Assembly: GCA_017398585.1 (NCBI GenBank)
Contig: JAFQFS010000178.1
Location: 1-35,120 of the forward strand
From: Clostridia bacterium
GTDB lineage: Bacteria; Bacillota; Clostridia; Oscillospirales; CAG-272
Length of the DNA: 35,120 bases
Direction: 5' to 3'
The position numbers and the translations under genes are program-made. The number at the start of each line of letters is the position of its first letter. Position 1 is the stretch's first letter. A model generated the notes under the pieces. It was not told where the DNA came from and searched no databases. It worked only from the letters and a program-made list of their open reading frames with translations. This document shows positions 24,844-32,545 of the stretch, one piece after another.

Positions 24844-25518
24844 ATGTTTACCTTTTTAATCGAGATGCTTTCGGCGGAAACGGTGCCGCCGGAGGAAGTG
24901 ACCCACGCGGCGGACAAAGACGTGACCGCCCTTGTGAAGCGCGCGAAATCGGGTGACACGGAAGCCTTTTCGGAGATCGTCACATGCTATGAACGGTTCG
25001 TGTACAACACGGCCTGCCGTGTTCTGACGGCGTCGGGACAGTCCGTCTCGGACGCGGACGACATCGCGCAGGATGCGCTCGTCAAGGCATGGCGTTCACT
25101 TTCGTCCTTCCGGGGAGACTGCAGCTTTTCGACGTGGCTGTTCCGCGTGACGGTGAACACCGCACGGGACGCCATCCGGAGCAGTGCCCGCCGGCCGGTG
25201 ATCTCCCTTACCCGCCAGGAGAACGAGGACGAGGAACCGGAGATCTGGGATGTTCCGGTAACGTCCGGCGACGAGATTCCCGAAGAGGCGGCAGAACGCC
25301 GTGAGACCATCGAAGCGGTACGCCGCGCGGTGGAATCCCTTCCGGACGATCAGCGTCAGGCGATCGTACTCCGCGACATCCACGACCTGCCGTACAGCGA
25401 AATCGCGGAAATCCTCGGCGTCGAAGTCGGCACCGTCAAATCCCGCATCAACCGCGGCCGCGCAAATCTTAAAAAAATCTTAATAAACGGGAACTTTTTC
25501 CCTTCCCGGAACGTCTAA
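24844..25518 (+). CDS. RNA polymerase ECF-type sigma factor
   Basis: A 224-residue sigma-70 family protein of the ECF (SigW/RpoE) group. Region 2 covers about 30-105, with the core-binding DADDIAQDALVKAWRSLSSF followed by FSTWLFRVTVNTARD. An acidic linker is next, then region 4 at about 155-212, with LPDDQRQAIVLRDIHDLPYS and EIAEILGVEVGTVKSRINRG as the -35-recognising helix-turn-helix. There is no region 1 or 3. The ATG at 24844 has only a weak AGGATACAG upstream. The next gene on the strand encodes a single-pass membrane protein that may be its anti-sigma factor. The triggering stress is unknown. Confidence 0.94.
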   Translation: MFTFLIEMLSAETVPPEEVTHAADKDVTALVKRAKSGDTEAFSEIVTCYERFVYNTACRVLTASGQSVSDADDIAQDALVKAWRSLSSFRGDCSFSTWLFRVTVNTARDAIRSSARRPVISLTRQENEDEEPEIWDVPVTSGDEIPEEAAERRETIEAVRRAVESLPDDQRQAIVLRDIHDLPYSEIAEILGVEVGTVKSRINRGRANLKKILINGNFFPSRNV

Positions 25519-25537
25519 TGGACAGAGATGAGGTTTC

Positions 25538-25614
25538 CCGGGGAAAACTTTTTCGAGAAAAAGTCTCTGAGACTGCGAAGCAGACTCGTCCGGCCCCCTT
25601 TCAAAAAGCTTCCA
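25538..25614 (+). repeat. Dispersed stem-loop repeat, copy R4 (degenerate stem)
   Basis: Starts 19 bases after the sigma-factor stop. The left arm GGGGAAAACTTTTTC is intact but the right arm keeps only GAAAAAGT. It is followed by a CTGC-GAA-GCAG mini-hairpin as in R1 and by the tail CCCCCTTTCAAAAAGCTTCC. A further stem CCATCCGG/CCGGATGG (25612-25654) overlaps its end. Confidence 0.78.
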
Positions 25615-25711
25615 TCCGGGAGAAAATACAGTTTTGTCTGTGCAGACCGGATGGACAGCGGAAACTTTTGTATACGTTACATAACTTAACATGGTGGTTT
25701 TGGTAGAACAT

Positions 25712-26911
25712 ATGAATGACAATGATTTGCGAAACATTTCCGCCGACGACTACAGGTGTCTGATATCGGAGGCGTATCCGTCCCCGAAAAAGGACATTCA
25801 CGCCGCCGTCATGGCACAGGTCGCCGCGGAAACGGAACAATCAGACAAAAAAGCAAAGATCCTCACGCCCCGGCGCATAAACCGGTTCGTGAAGTTCGGC
25901 AGCATGGCGGCGTGCTTCGTACTTCTGGTGACGCTCGGATTCCGTGTCGTCCCGATGATGACGAAGGATGCCGTTATGGAAATGGAAGAAAGCACGGTGA
26001 ACACGTCCGCAGTACAGGAATCGGCGGAAGTCGGATATGCGTATACGGCAGATGACGCCGAAACATCAGCCTCCGCAGCAGCCGGAGACGGCGCCGCCCC
26101 CGCCTTTTTCGCGGCAAAGCTGACCAGCGGTACGCAGGCGGCAGCGGAAGAACCCGAGGCTGCTCCCGACATGTCCCCCTCAGAACAGATCGCGGAAGAA
26201 CCGGCAGCCGTGACCTCATATTCCGCCGCACTGGCGGACACCCTCCCGGAAGAAGAGGTCGTATACGACTCCTCCGAGGAAATGATCGAAGAAGAAATGG
26301 ATGACGCCGCGGATTCCCTTGCCATCGAAGAAGCTCCCGTCGAGGAAGAAGCACCTGCGGAACCGATCCTCATGATGAGTGCCGCACCGAAAGCGGAAGA
26401 AGTGGTGGAAGAACCGACCGAAGAACTCGTCGTTGAAGAAGCGGTTGATGAATGCGTCGTCGAAGAAGAAATCGAAGAATGTGAAGAATGTGTCGTCGAG
26501 GAAGCGATTGTCGAAGAAACACCTGCGGCAGAACTCGCCGCACCGGACTACTACCGATACGGAAACGCACCCGATGAAGCGGAAGCTGTCCGCCGCACCT
26601 TCGAGTACGAACTTAAGCTCGATCTGAGCGGCGAAGCCGGCGAACCCGCCTACACGGACTGGATGACCGCACACGGCTACGCGGACGTCTCCGACTGGAG
26701 CCTCGCGGAACTGGTTCGCGATTTCGGCATCACCCGCGAACGCTTCACGGAACTGCACACCGCCCTGACCGGAACCTTCGGACAGCTGCACCCGGGATAT
26801 GCGGTCGCGGAATATGACCTCGACATCCTCTACGGCATGGGCACGGACATCACGGACAGCATCGCACGCGGCGACAAGGGTTACATCACCGACGCACTGT
26901 ACCGCAAGTAA
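25712..26911 (+). CDS. Single-pass acidic membrane protein, candidate anti-sigma factor
   Basis: About 399 residues. A cytoplasmic N-terminus of 60 residues (NDNDLRNISADDYRCLISEA) precedes a membrane helix at about 63-82 (GSMAACFVLLVTLGFRVVP). A long external Ala/Glu/Pro-rich region (about 90-285) follows, including a CEEC motif. A compact C-terminal domain spans about 290-399, with DWMTAHGYADVSDWSLAELV. The position after an ECF sigma gene and the topology suggest an anti-sigma factor, but the usual zinc anti-sigma HxxxCxxC motif is absent, so this is inference. The ATG at 25712 gives a sensible N-terminus; an ATG at 25691 is possible, and neither has a strong ribosome site. The repeat R4 separates it from the sigma gene. 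Confidence 0.75.
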   Translation: MNDNDLRNISADDYRCLISEAYPSPKKDIHAAVMAQVAAETEQSDKKAKILTPRRINRFVKFGSMAACFVLLVTLGFRVVPMMTKDAVMEMEESTVNTSAVQESAEVGYAYTADDAETSASAAAGDGAAPAFFAAKLTSGTQAAAEEPEAAPDMSPSEQIAEEPAAVTSYSAALADTLPEEEVVYDSSEEMIEEEMDDAADSLAIEEAPVEEEAPAEPILMMSAAPKAEEVVEEPTEELVVEEAVDECVVEEEIEECEECVVEEAIVEETPAAELAAPDYYRYGNAPDEAEAVRRTFEYELKLDLSGEAGEPAYTDWMTAHGYADVSDWSLAELVRDFGITRERFTELHTALTGTFGQLHPGYAVAEYDLDILYGMGTDITDSIARGDKGYITDALYRK

Positions 26912-26917
26912 TCCGAC

Positions 26918-26949
26918 AAAAAACAGAAGTACAACGTACTCCTGTTTTC
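26918..26949 (+). terminator. Terminator after the acidic membrane protein
   Basis: Inverted repeat AAAACAGAAGTAC-AAC-GTACTCCTGTTTT with one mismatch and T-runs at both ends. Confidence 0.75.
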
Positions 26950-26991
26950 GATAGAATGTCAGCACAAGCAATATTCACGGAGGTATTTTCC

Positions 26992-27264
26992 ATGAACGAA
27001 ACCCTGAAAAACGCCCATAAATTCTGTACCAATCATCGCGAAGCGCTCTCCCGTGACACCATCTGCGGATGCTTCCACTGTCTGCGGATCTACTCCCCGT
27101 CCGAGATCACAAAGTGGCTCCGCGACGAAACCGGAACGGCACTCTGCCCCCACTGCGGCGTGGACGCCGTCCTCGGCGAAAGCTCCGGCTATCCCATAAC
27201 GAAAGAATTTCTCACGGAAATGCACGCCGCGTGGTTCGGTATCCTCACCGGAACGGAAAAATAA
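26992..27264 (+). CDS. Small zinc-binding-type cytoplasmic protein
   Basis: A 90-residue protein with two cysteine pairs in ICGCFHCLRIYSPSEI and ALCPHCGVDAVLG, spaced like a zinc ribbon, then SSGYPITKEFLTEMHAAWFG. It matches a widespread small family of uncharacterised cytoplasmic proteins found in many bacteria. ACGGAGG lies 10 bases before the ATG at 26992. It stands between two terminators, so it is probably a single-gene unit. It is too short and dissimilar to be a barstar partner of the nearby barnase gene. Function unknown. Confidence 0.85.
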   Translation: MNETLKNAHKFCTNHREALSRDTICGCFHCLRIYSPSEITKWLRDETGTALCPHCGVDAVLGESSGYPITKEFLTEMHAAWFGILTGTEK

Positions 27265-27290
27265 CCCGGCATCGGATTTCTCCCCCTCTG

Positions 27291-27319
27291 ACAGGAGTAC
27301 GCTGTACTCCTGTTTTTTA
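27291..27319 (+). terminator. Terminator after the small zinc-binding-type gene
   Basis: Perfect stem ACAGGAGTAC-GCT-GTACTCCTGT followed by TTTTT. Confidence 0.92.
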
Positions 27320-27327
27320 TTCGGAAA

Positions 27328-27357
27328 ATAAAAAAAGACGGAAGAACCATTCTTCCG
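27328..27357 (-). terminator. Second terminator of the tRNA operon
   Basis: Minus strand: perfect CGGAAGAA-TGG-TTCTTCCG followed by TCTTTTTT. It lies just downstream of another terminator, so the tRNA unit has tandem terminators. Confidence 0.78.
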
Positions 27358-27366
27358 CCGGAAAGC

Positions 27367-27393
27367 AAAAAAAAGACCGTACATGGTACGATC
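27367..27393 (-). terminator. First terminator of the tRNA operon
   Basis: Minus strand: GATCGTAC-CAT-GTACGGTC (one mismatch) followed by a run of eight T residues, 8 bases beyond the 3' end of tRNA-His. Confidence 0.85.
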
Positions 27394-27400
27394 TTCGGAG

Positions 27401-27475
27401 GGTGAACGATGGGAGTCGAACCCACGACCTCCAGGGCCACAACCTGGCGCTCTAACCAACTGAGCTACGTCCACC
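27401..27475 (-). tRNA. tRNA-His (GTG)
   Basis: Full cloverleaf on the minus strand. The acceptor GTGGACG pairs with CGTTCAC and the extra 5' G faces C73, the tRNA-His identity pair. D-arm GCTC...GAGC; anticodon stem CCAGG/CCTGG with loop TTGTGGC gives GTG; the T-loop is TTCGACT. CCA is not encoded. It is last of three tRNAs from one promoter. Confidence 0.97.
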
Positions 27476-27614
27476 GTGAATCGCTGGGATAAATCCGCAG
27501 CGTATAAAAACGTCGCACACGTTTCAGGGACATTACTACATCCCGGTGCAACGGAATCCCGAAAGCACAGCAGACATTCCGCATATGCTCCGGTTCGCCA
27601 AAGTGAGGCGATGG

Positions 27615-27688
<74 letters not shown>

Positions 27689-27714
27689 ATAAGGAATCTC
27701 CGTTTTCGTGGAGA

Positions 27715-27785
27715 AGCGGGTGATGGGAATCGAACCCACATAACCAGCTTGGAAGGCTGGAATTCTACCACTGAACTACACCCGC
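27715..27785 (-). tRNA. tRNA-Gly (TCC)
   Basis: Minus strand cloverleaf: acceptor GCGGGTG/CATCACCCGC region with T73, anticodon stem CCAGC/GCTGG with loop CTTCCAA giving TCC, and T-loop TTCGATT. It is the first gene after the tRNA promoter. Confidence 0.96.
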
Positions 27786-27790
27786 GTATT

Positions 27791-27835
27791 GGGCACGCTC
27801 ACTTAACGCCTAATTATGATACCACAAGCGTGCCC
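27791..27835. promoter_or_regulatory. Dyad around the tRNA promoter -10
   Basis: Perfect 8-bp inverted repeat GGGCACGC (27791-27798) / GCGTGCCC (27828-27835). The arms flank the -10 and lie 29 bp apart. One arm is inside the promoter spacer and the other in the initial transcript. It could be an operator or chance. Confidence 0.4.
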
Positions 27836-27844
27836 GTTTGTCAA
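27816..27844 (-). promoter_or_regulatory. tRNA operon promoter
   Basis: Minus strand: TTGACA (27839-27844), 17-bp spacer, TATCAT (27816-27821). The first tRNA begins about 30 bases downstream. Confidence 0.88.
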
Positions 27845-27874
27845 TAGATTTTTGAAAAGTTTTTAAAATATTTT

Positions 27875-28531
27875 TTAATCTTCGCCGTAAAGCAGCTCAA
27901 ACGATTCGTAATGGTCGTCCGTGTAATAAATCAAGCCGTCGTTCGAGTAAACGATCCGTTTCGCCCCGCGCGAGCTTGCACCGAGCGTATCGATATCGCA
28001 TTCGTAATACTGCCGTCCGTTCGCCTTCGGGAGAAGTCCTTCGTAGTTGCCGAACTTCGACCCGCCGATGCACTTGCCGGGCGCATAGCGTTCCACCGAA
28101 CCGCCTTCCCATCCAAGATCCTGCGCTTCCACCTTGCTGATATAGTTCGGCGGCAGCTTGCCGTATGTATGGATATACAGCGCAACGTCTTCCTTGCCGT
28201 CGTACGAACCGTCCTCATCAATCGCCGGTTCTTCGGGCTCCGGTTCCGGCTCCGGCGCGGGTTCCGGTTCAACCTCCGGCTCCGGTTCCGGATCCGGCGC
28301 AGGTTCCGGTTCCGGTATTGCCGGTACATCTTCTTCCGTCAGGACATCCTCCGCCGGCGTTTCTTCCGCCGCATCGGCTTCCTCCATCACTTCAAGTGCG
28401 ACTTCCGCCACACTCGCCGCGATGTCAACGGCATCCTGCGCCGAGCATCCGAACAGAGACAGCCCGACAACCGGCACCACAAGCGCCAGCACAAACGCCA
28501 GTACCCGCAGTTTTCTGAAATTATTCCTCAT
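27875..28531 (-). CDS. Lipid-anchored barnase-family ribonuclease
   Basis: A 218-residue lipoprotein (lipobox LFGC, Cys29) with a PEPEP-rich spacer at about 70-102 and a C-terminal domain at about 113-218 that aligns with barnase. Conserved landmarks include KLPPNYISKVEAQDLGW, APGKCIGG and YSNDGLIYYTDDHYESF. Every key barnase residue is kept: Lys133 (barnase Lys27), Glu177 (Glu73), Arg188 (Arg83), Arg192 (Arg87) and His207 (His102). It should be an active RNase, cleaving RNA after guanosine, displayed outside the membrane. Cys154 and Cys178 are extra and might form a disulfide. No barstar inhibitor gene is seen nearby. Roles could be scavenging of external RNA or competition. The ribosome site is weak (GGGAAGTG). 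Confidence 0.92.
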   Translation of the reverse strand: MRNNFRKLRVLAFVLALVVPVVGLSLFGCSAQDAVDIAASVAEVALEVMEEADAAEETPAEDVLTEEDVPAIPEPEPAPDPEPEPEVEPEPAPEPEPEPEEPAIDEDGSYDGKEDVALYIHTYGKLPPNYISKVEAQDLGWEGGSVERYAPGKCIGGSKFGNYEGLLPKANGRQYYECDIDTLGASSRGAKRIVYSNDGLIYYTDDHYESFELLYGED

Positions 28532-28562
28532 AAATACGCACTTCCCAATATTTATTCCTTGT

Positions 28563-28619
28563 CCAAAAAGGTTTTTAGGGGGTGCGGGGGTACTTTTTCC
28601 TTAAAAAAGTACCCCCGCA
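28563..28619 (-). repeat. Dispersed stem-loop repeat, copy R5
   Basis: Minus strand, 9 bases after the M16C peptidase stop. Perfect 16-bp stem TGCGGGGGTACTTTTT (28583-28598 with 28604-28619), then the variant tail ACCCCCTAAAAACC. The box TTAATTAAATGGAGTTTTGC that overlaps the stop codon is shared with R6 and R7. Confidence 0.85.
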
Positions 28620-28628
28620 AAACTCCAT

Positions 28629-31586
28629 TTAATTAATCGTCACCAGATTGTCGAACAGGTCACCGTTATCGGCGATGTTCTTTTCGTTGCCGACAGAGCA
28701 GCGGTAGCCCTGGGCGAGGATCTTGTCAAACGCTTCGCCGACGGCCGCAAACTGTTCCGCGGTGATGTCAAGCATTTCCGCACGTCTGCGAAGAACGTCT
28801 TCGTACGTGTTGCCGGTGATGTACGCGTCAAACGAACGTGCCATCTTGCCGTAGCGGGAGATCGGACGTTCGTAGCCGGAGAACGTGCCAATAATGTACT
28901 TCGTCAGTTCGGTTTCGTCCGGATTGAGGTTCCGTACGTATTCACCGGTACCTTCGTAGACCTTTTCGGTTGCCGCGAGGTTGGGGTCACGGTAGGAATA
29001 GAACTGCACGTTTCCGCTGTCCGCCGCGAAGCCGCAGCCACAGCCGTACGCACCGCCCTTGACGCGGATGTTCTGGTACAGATAGTCGTAGTTGACCGCA
29101 GTACGGACAACCTGCATCGCGCCGCAGTATTCGAGACCTGCCGGCGCAAGGTTGCCCGCACGGCAGACATACTGTACCTGAGACGGGATCATGATACCCT
29201 CGTTCTTCTTTTCCGGAACAAATACCGCCGGTTCACCAAGGCACTTCCGGGGGAGACCCGCGCACTTGCCCATGAACGCCGGAAGAGCTGCTTCGACTGC
29301 CGCATAGCCCGCATCGTCCGCCGCAAGGCTCAGGATCATGCGGTCCGGATTGAAGATATAATTCGTCACTTCACGCAGCTTCGCGGTGATTTCCGCCGCC
29401 TTTTCTTCGAAGTTCGCGTGGAGATCGGAGAGGAACAGATAGTAGTCGAGACCGGACAGAAGTTCCTGATAGCATGCCGTCTTGGAGAAATACGACGTCG
29501 CACGTGCGATGCCGACGGAATGACCGCTGCCCATGATGCCGCGCTGCTTGCCGGACTTCACTTCGCCGATGATTTCGCGCAGACGCTTTGTGTCTTCAAA
29601 CTTCGAGGACGTGATGATTTCCGCCGCCGTTTCGAGCGCAAAGTCCACTTTGTCCGCGAGCATCTTGGTGTACAGACCGTACATCGGACGGAATTCATCC
29701 TGCTTGCCGTGGATGCGGTAGGTCGGCGCACCGAAGGACAGACTGCCCGTGTTGAGCTTGATGTCCATAACGAGGTCGGCGTAGGTGTGATCCGCCGTAT
29801 CGACCTTGCCGAGGATCGCGCCCAGCAGACCGACATACGGAATATATTCCTTCGGCAGACCGTCGATGTCGAACAGGACGTTCAGATAGGTGATGCCGTT
29901 GGTTTCAATGTCATGGTAAACCGTCTTCGCGCCCGCAACAGTGCGTTCTTCGTTGTAGAACGGCACGGTTTCACGCGGAATATCGGTTCTCTTCAGGGAC
30001 GGGATGCAGTTCAGTTCTTCCTCGGTCGGCTCGTGTTCCTGATATTCGCGGAGGAGACGGGTTTCTTCGACGATGTGGTCGATCTCTTCCTTCGTGAGGG
30101 ATGCCTTGTATTCGGCGAGCTGCTTCTTCAGCTCTTCGTTTTCCTTTTCAACGAGACCCGGTTCCGGCAGAGATTCGATCAGTACGCAGTGATCGGATTC
30201 AAGGATGTACTTCTTGATGAGACCTTCGTAATAGCCGGTGCCGATGCGCTTCTTGAGTTCCGCGCAGTCGTCAAGGAAGTGCATGTAGTCGAACGCCGCC
30301 TTGTCGTCGTACAGCCAGGACTGCAGCATCGTCGCCGCATAGTCAAGCCCTCTCGGACTTCCGCCGTAGTCGGCTTCACGGAAATAAAATTCGTCGCGGT
30401 TGATGCACGCGAGGAGCGCCTTTTCGGAGATGCCTTCCTCAACCTGCTTCTTCAGCGTGTCGATAACGATGTTGTAGAACTTGTCGAGGTCTTCCGCCTT
30501 CGCGTTCTTGACGATCACGGAGAAGTCGTCCTCAATCATGTGGGTGTCGTAGCCGCCGAATACATCCTGACCGATGCCTGCGTCGAGAAGAGCCTGCTTC
30601 ACAGGTGCGCCGGGAGAATAGATCAGCACGTCGGAGAGAATGCCCCACGCACGGCAGTCGAGCACATCGAGGTTGGAGCCGCAGAGTGCTGCGAATGCAA
30701 AATACGCCTTGCCCTCGGTGTCGTCGGTCGCGCCGATGGAATATTTCTGCGTGATACGCTTGGGTTCCTTCGAACCGAAGTGCTTCTGCAGGGCAACTTC
30801 GGAGTTCGGAGTGATCACGTCAAATGCGGAGAGATAGTTTTCGTCCATCCACGCCAGACGTTCGTCCATGTCGCAGTTTCCGTACACGAAAATGTAGGAG
30901 TTGGACGGATGGTAGAAGCGGCGGTGGAAGTCGAGATAGTATTCGTAGGTCAGTTCGGGGATGACCTTCGGGTCACCGCCGGAGTTGACGCCGTAGGTGG
31001 TGTCCGGGAAAACGGCGTGACCGAGCGCATCCCAGATCGCGCTTTCGGGGGATGAGGTCGCCCCCTTCATTTCGCTGTAAACGACGCCATTGATGGTCAG
31101 TTCGTCGTCGGCGTTTTCCATTTCGTAATGCCAGCCTTCCTGCATGAAGATCTGACGGTGCTTGTAGATGTTCGGATAGAAGACCGCATCCATGTAGACG
31201 TTCATGAGGTTTTTGAAGTCCTTGTCGTTGCAGGACGCGACGGGATAGAGGGTTTTGTCCGGATAGGTCATTGCGTTGAGGAAGGTATTGAGCGAACCCT
31301 TCGCCAGCTGCATGAACGGATCGCGGGACGGATAGTTCTTCGAACCGCAGAGAACGGTGTGTTCAATGATGTGCGGCACGCCGGTGGAGTTTTCCGGAGG
31401 AGTGCGGAACGCGGCGCAGAACATCTTGTTTTCATCGTCGTTGGAGATCAGGCAGACGCGCGCACCGGACTTCTTGTGACGGAGTACGATACCGGCAGAC
31501 TTGATGTCGTCGAGGTATTCCTCGTACATCAGTTCATACGCGGGATTGGGCGCAAGCTCGCGGCTGCTTTTGATGTTGGTTGCCAT
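28629..31586 (-). CDS. M16C-family zinc metallopeptidase (presequence-protease type)
   Basis: A 985-residue peptidase of the insulinase/pitrilysin superfamily, subgroup M16C (PreP, falcilysin, Hyp-type). The inverted zinc motif HIIEH is at residues 72-76 and the third zinc ligand is probably Glu172 (VVYSEMKG), 100 residues from the first His, as in PreP. Four homologous domains make a closed chamber that degrades short unstructured peptides; a charged coiled linker lies at about 490-530. There is no signal peptide, so it is cytoplasmic and probably recycles peptides. AAAGGATCC precedes the ATG and a TATAAT lies at 31629-31634 on the same strand. Length is standard for the family. Confidence 0.95.
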   Translation of the reverse strand: MATNIKSSRELAPNPAYELMYEEYLDDIKSAGIVLRHKKSGARVCLISNDDENKMFCAAFRTPPENSTGVPHIIEHTVLCGSKNYPSRDPFMQLAKGSLNTFLNAMTYPDKTLYPVASCNDKDFKNLMNVYMDAVFYPNIYKHRQIFMQEGWHYEMENADDELTINGVVYSEMKGATSSPESAIWDALGHAVFPDTTYGVNSGGDPKVIPELTYEYYLDFHRRFYHPSNSYIFVYGNCDMDERLAWMDENYLSAFDVITPNSEVALQKHFGSKEPKRITQKYSIGATDDTEGKAYFAFAALCGSNLDVLDCRAWGILSDVLIYSPGAPVKQALLDAGIGQDVFGGYDTHMIEDDFSVIVKNAKAEDLDKFYNIVIDTLKKQVEEGISEKALLACINRDEFYFREADYGGSPRGLDYAATMLQSWLYDDKAAFDYMHFLDDCAELKKRIGTGYYEGLIKKYILESDHCVLIESLPEPGLVEKENEELKKQLAEYKASLTKEEIDHIVEETRLLREYQEHEPTEEELNCIPSLKRTDIPRETVPFYNEERTVAGAKTVYHDIETNGITYLNVLFDIDGLPKEYIPYVGLLGAILGKVDTADHTYADLVMDIKLNTGSLSFGAPTYRIHGKQDEFRPMYGLYTKMLADKVDFALETAAEIITSSKFEDTKRLREIIGEVKSGKQRGIMGSGHSVGIARATSYFSKTACYQELLSGLDYYLFLSDLHANFEEKAAEITAKLREVTNYIFNPDRMILSLAADDAGYAAVEAALPAFMGKCAGLPRKCLGEPAVFVPEKKNEGIMIPSQVQYVCRAGNLAPAGLEYCGAMQVVRTAVNYDYLYQNIRVKGGAYGCGCGFAADSGNVQFYSYRDPNLAATEKVYEGTGEYVRNLNPDETELTKYIIGTFSGYERPISRYGKMARSFDAYITGNTYEDVLRRRAEMLDITAEQFAAVGEAFDKILAQGYRCSVGNEKNIADNGDLFDNLVTIN

Positions 31587-31778
31587 AGATGGATCCTTTC
31601 GCAGTACAGAATTATATATGATGGGGATATTATACCACAGAAGATGTGCAGAATCTACCGATTTCGGCGAAATTTTATAAAATCGGGGATAATAGTTTCG
31701 ATTGTAGTTTTTTTATGATTTTTATGAATTTTAAATTTATTTTAATAATGTGCTATATCCATAATGTCATAAAATTAC

Positions 31779-31807
31779 TTGACAAAAAAACATACATATG
31801 GTAATCT
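31779..31807 (+). promoter_or_regulatory. Promoter of the small exported protein
   Basis: TTGACA (31779-31784) with a 17-bp spacer to TAATCT (31802-31807); the -10 is imperfect. The 300-base divergent gap 31587-31886 is A/T-rich and otherwise empty apart from the M16C gene's promoter. Confidence 0.5.
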
Positions 31808-31886
31808 ATATACAAGACCACACCGAAAACAATTTTCCACACATCACCAATAAATCATGAAGCAAAATTTTACAGGAGGTTATTTT

Positions 31887-32369
31887 ATGAAAAGAAAAAT
31901 CGTTATCGGTATGATCCTTGTAATGTTATCTCATATCATTGTACTGTCCGCTTCTTCTGCAGGTGCAAACTTACCTGTACCGGAAATTATGCCCGCAGTA
32001 CCGTCCACTTCGGTTCGCAGACCAACATCCTCTCTTTATATCCAGTCCCAATCCGTCTGCGAATGCGGCTGCGATACTTTTATTCCCCGCTGCAGCGAAG
32101 TTGAAACCTACTCCAAAGGCCGTCATCCCGTCATGTGGGGAGGATACATGAAAACCTGCGAATACAACATCCACAGTGTTTATACGATTTATGAATGCTC
32201 CCGGTGCGGCTCCCGCACTGTGCAAGATGTTCACGCCCACGGCGAAAGCGACCATACCTATCCTTTTATCTGCGGCGGCAAAAACGAACGTATCTGTTCT
32301 CTCGACGGACAGGTCTACAGCATCACTCCGATGGATGAACTGACACCCGTATACGAACCGATCGAATAA
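31887..32369 (+). CDS. Small exported Cys-rich protein of unknown function
   Basis: A 160-residue protein with a signal peptide (KRK start, hydrophobic core, ASSAGA near residue 26). The mature part has paired cysteines (SVCECGCDTF, YECSRCGSRTV) and a His-rich HAHGESDH segment, suggesting a metal-binding beta-ribbon or disulfide-stabilised fold. AGGAGG (31874-31879) precedes this ATG; an in-frame ATG at 31857 lacks a ribosome site. It lies upstream of pgk, but a terminator separates them. No family was recognised. Confidence 0.75.
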   Translation: MKRKIVIGMILVMLSHIIVLSASSAGANLPVPEIMPAVPSTSVRRPTSSLYIQSQSVCECGCDTFIPRCSEVETYSKGRHPVMWGGYMKTCEYNIHSVYTIYECSRCGSRTVQDVHAHGESDHTYPFICGGKNERICSLDGQVYSITPMDELTPVYEPIE

Positions 32370-32381
32370 ACAATATTCCAG

Positions 32382-32409
32382 GACCCGACGGAAAACGCCG
32401 GGTCTTTTC
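32382..32409 (+). terminator. Terminator after the small exported protein
   Basis: GACCCGACG-GAAAA-CGCCGGGTC (one mismatch) followed by TTTTCT. Confidence 0.85.
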
Positions 32410-32461
32410 TATCCCCCGCGGGAAAACAAAGTAAAATAAACTGTAAATTTTTCAAAAACCA

Positions 32462-32490
32462 TTGATTATAGAGCGATTTTGTGGTATATT
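32462..32490 (+). promoter_or_regulatory. pgk promoter
   Basis: TTGATT (32462-32467), 17-bp spacer, TATATT (32485-32490), about 55 bases before the pgk ATG. Confidence 0.75.
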
Positions 32491-32545
32491 AATGGATGGA
32501 AAAAATTTAAATTTTCAATCCTTCAAAGAAGAAAGGGATCATCAT

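Noticed and set aside
26992-27264. Barstar partner for the barnase gene
   Set aside because: The protein is of similar size, but its paired cysteines and conserved segments match a different small zinc-binding-type family.
29418-31055. A 545-codon open frame antisense to the M16C peptidase gene
   Set aside because: The minus-strand gene carries the full metallopeptidase motif set. The antisense product lacks any domain.
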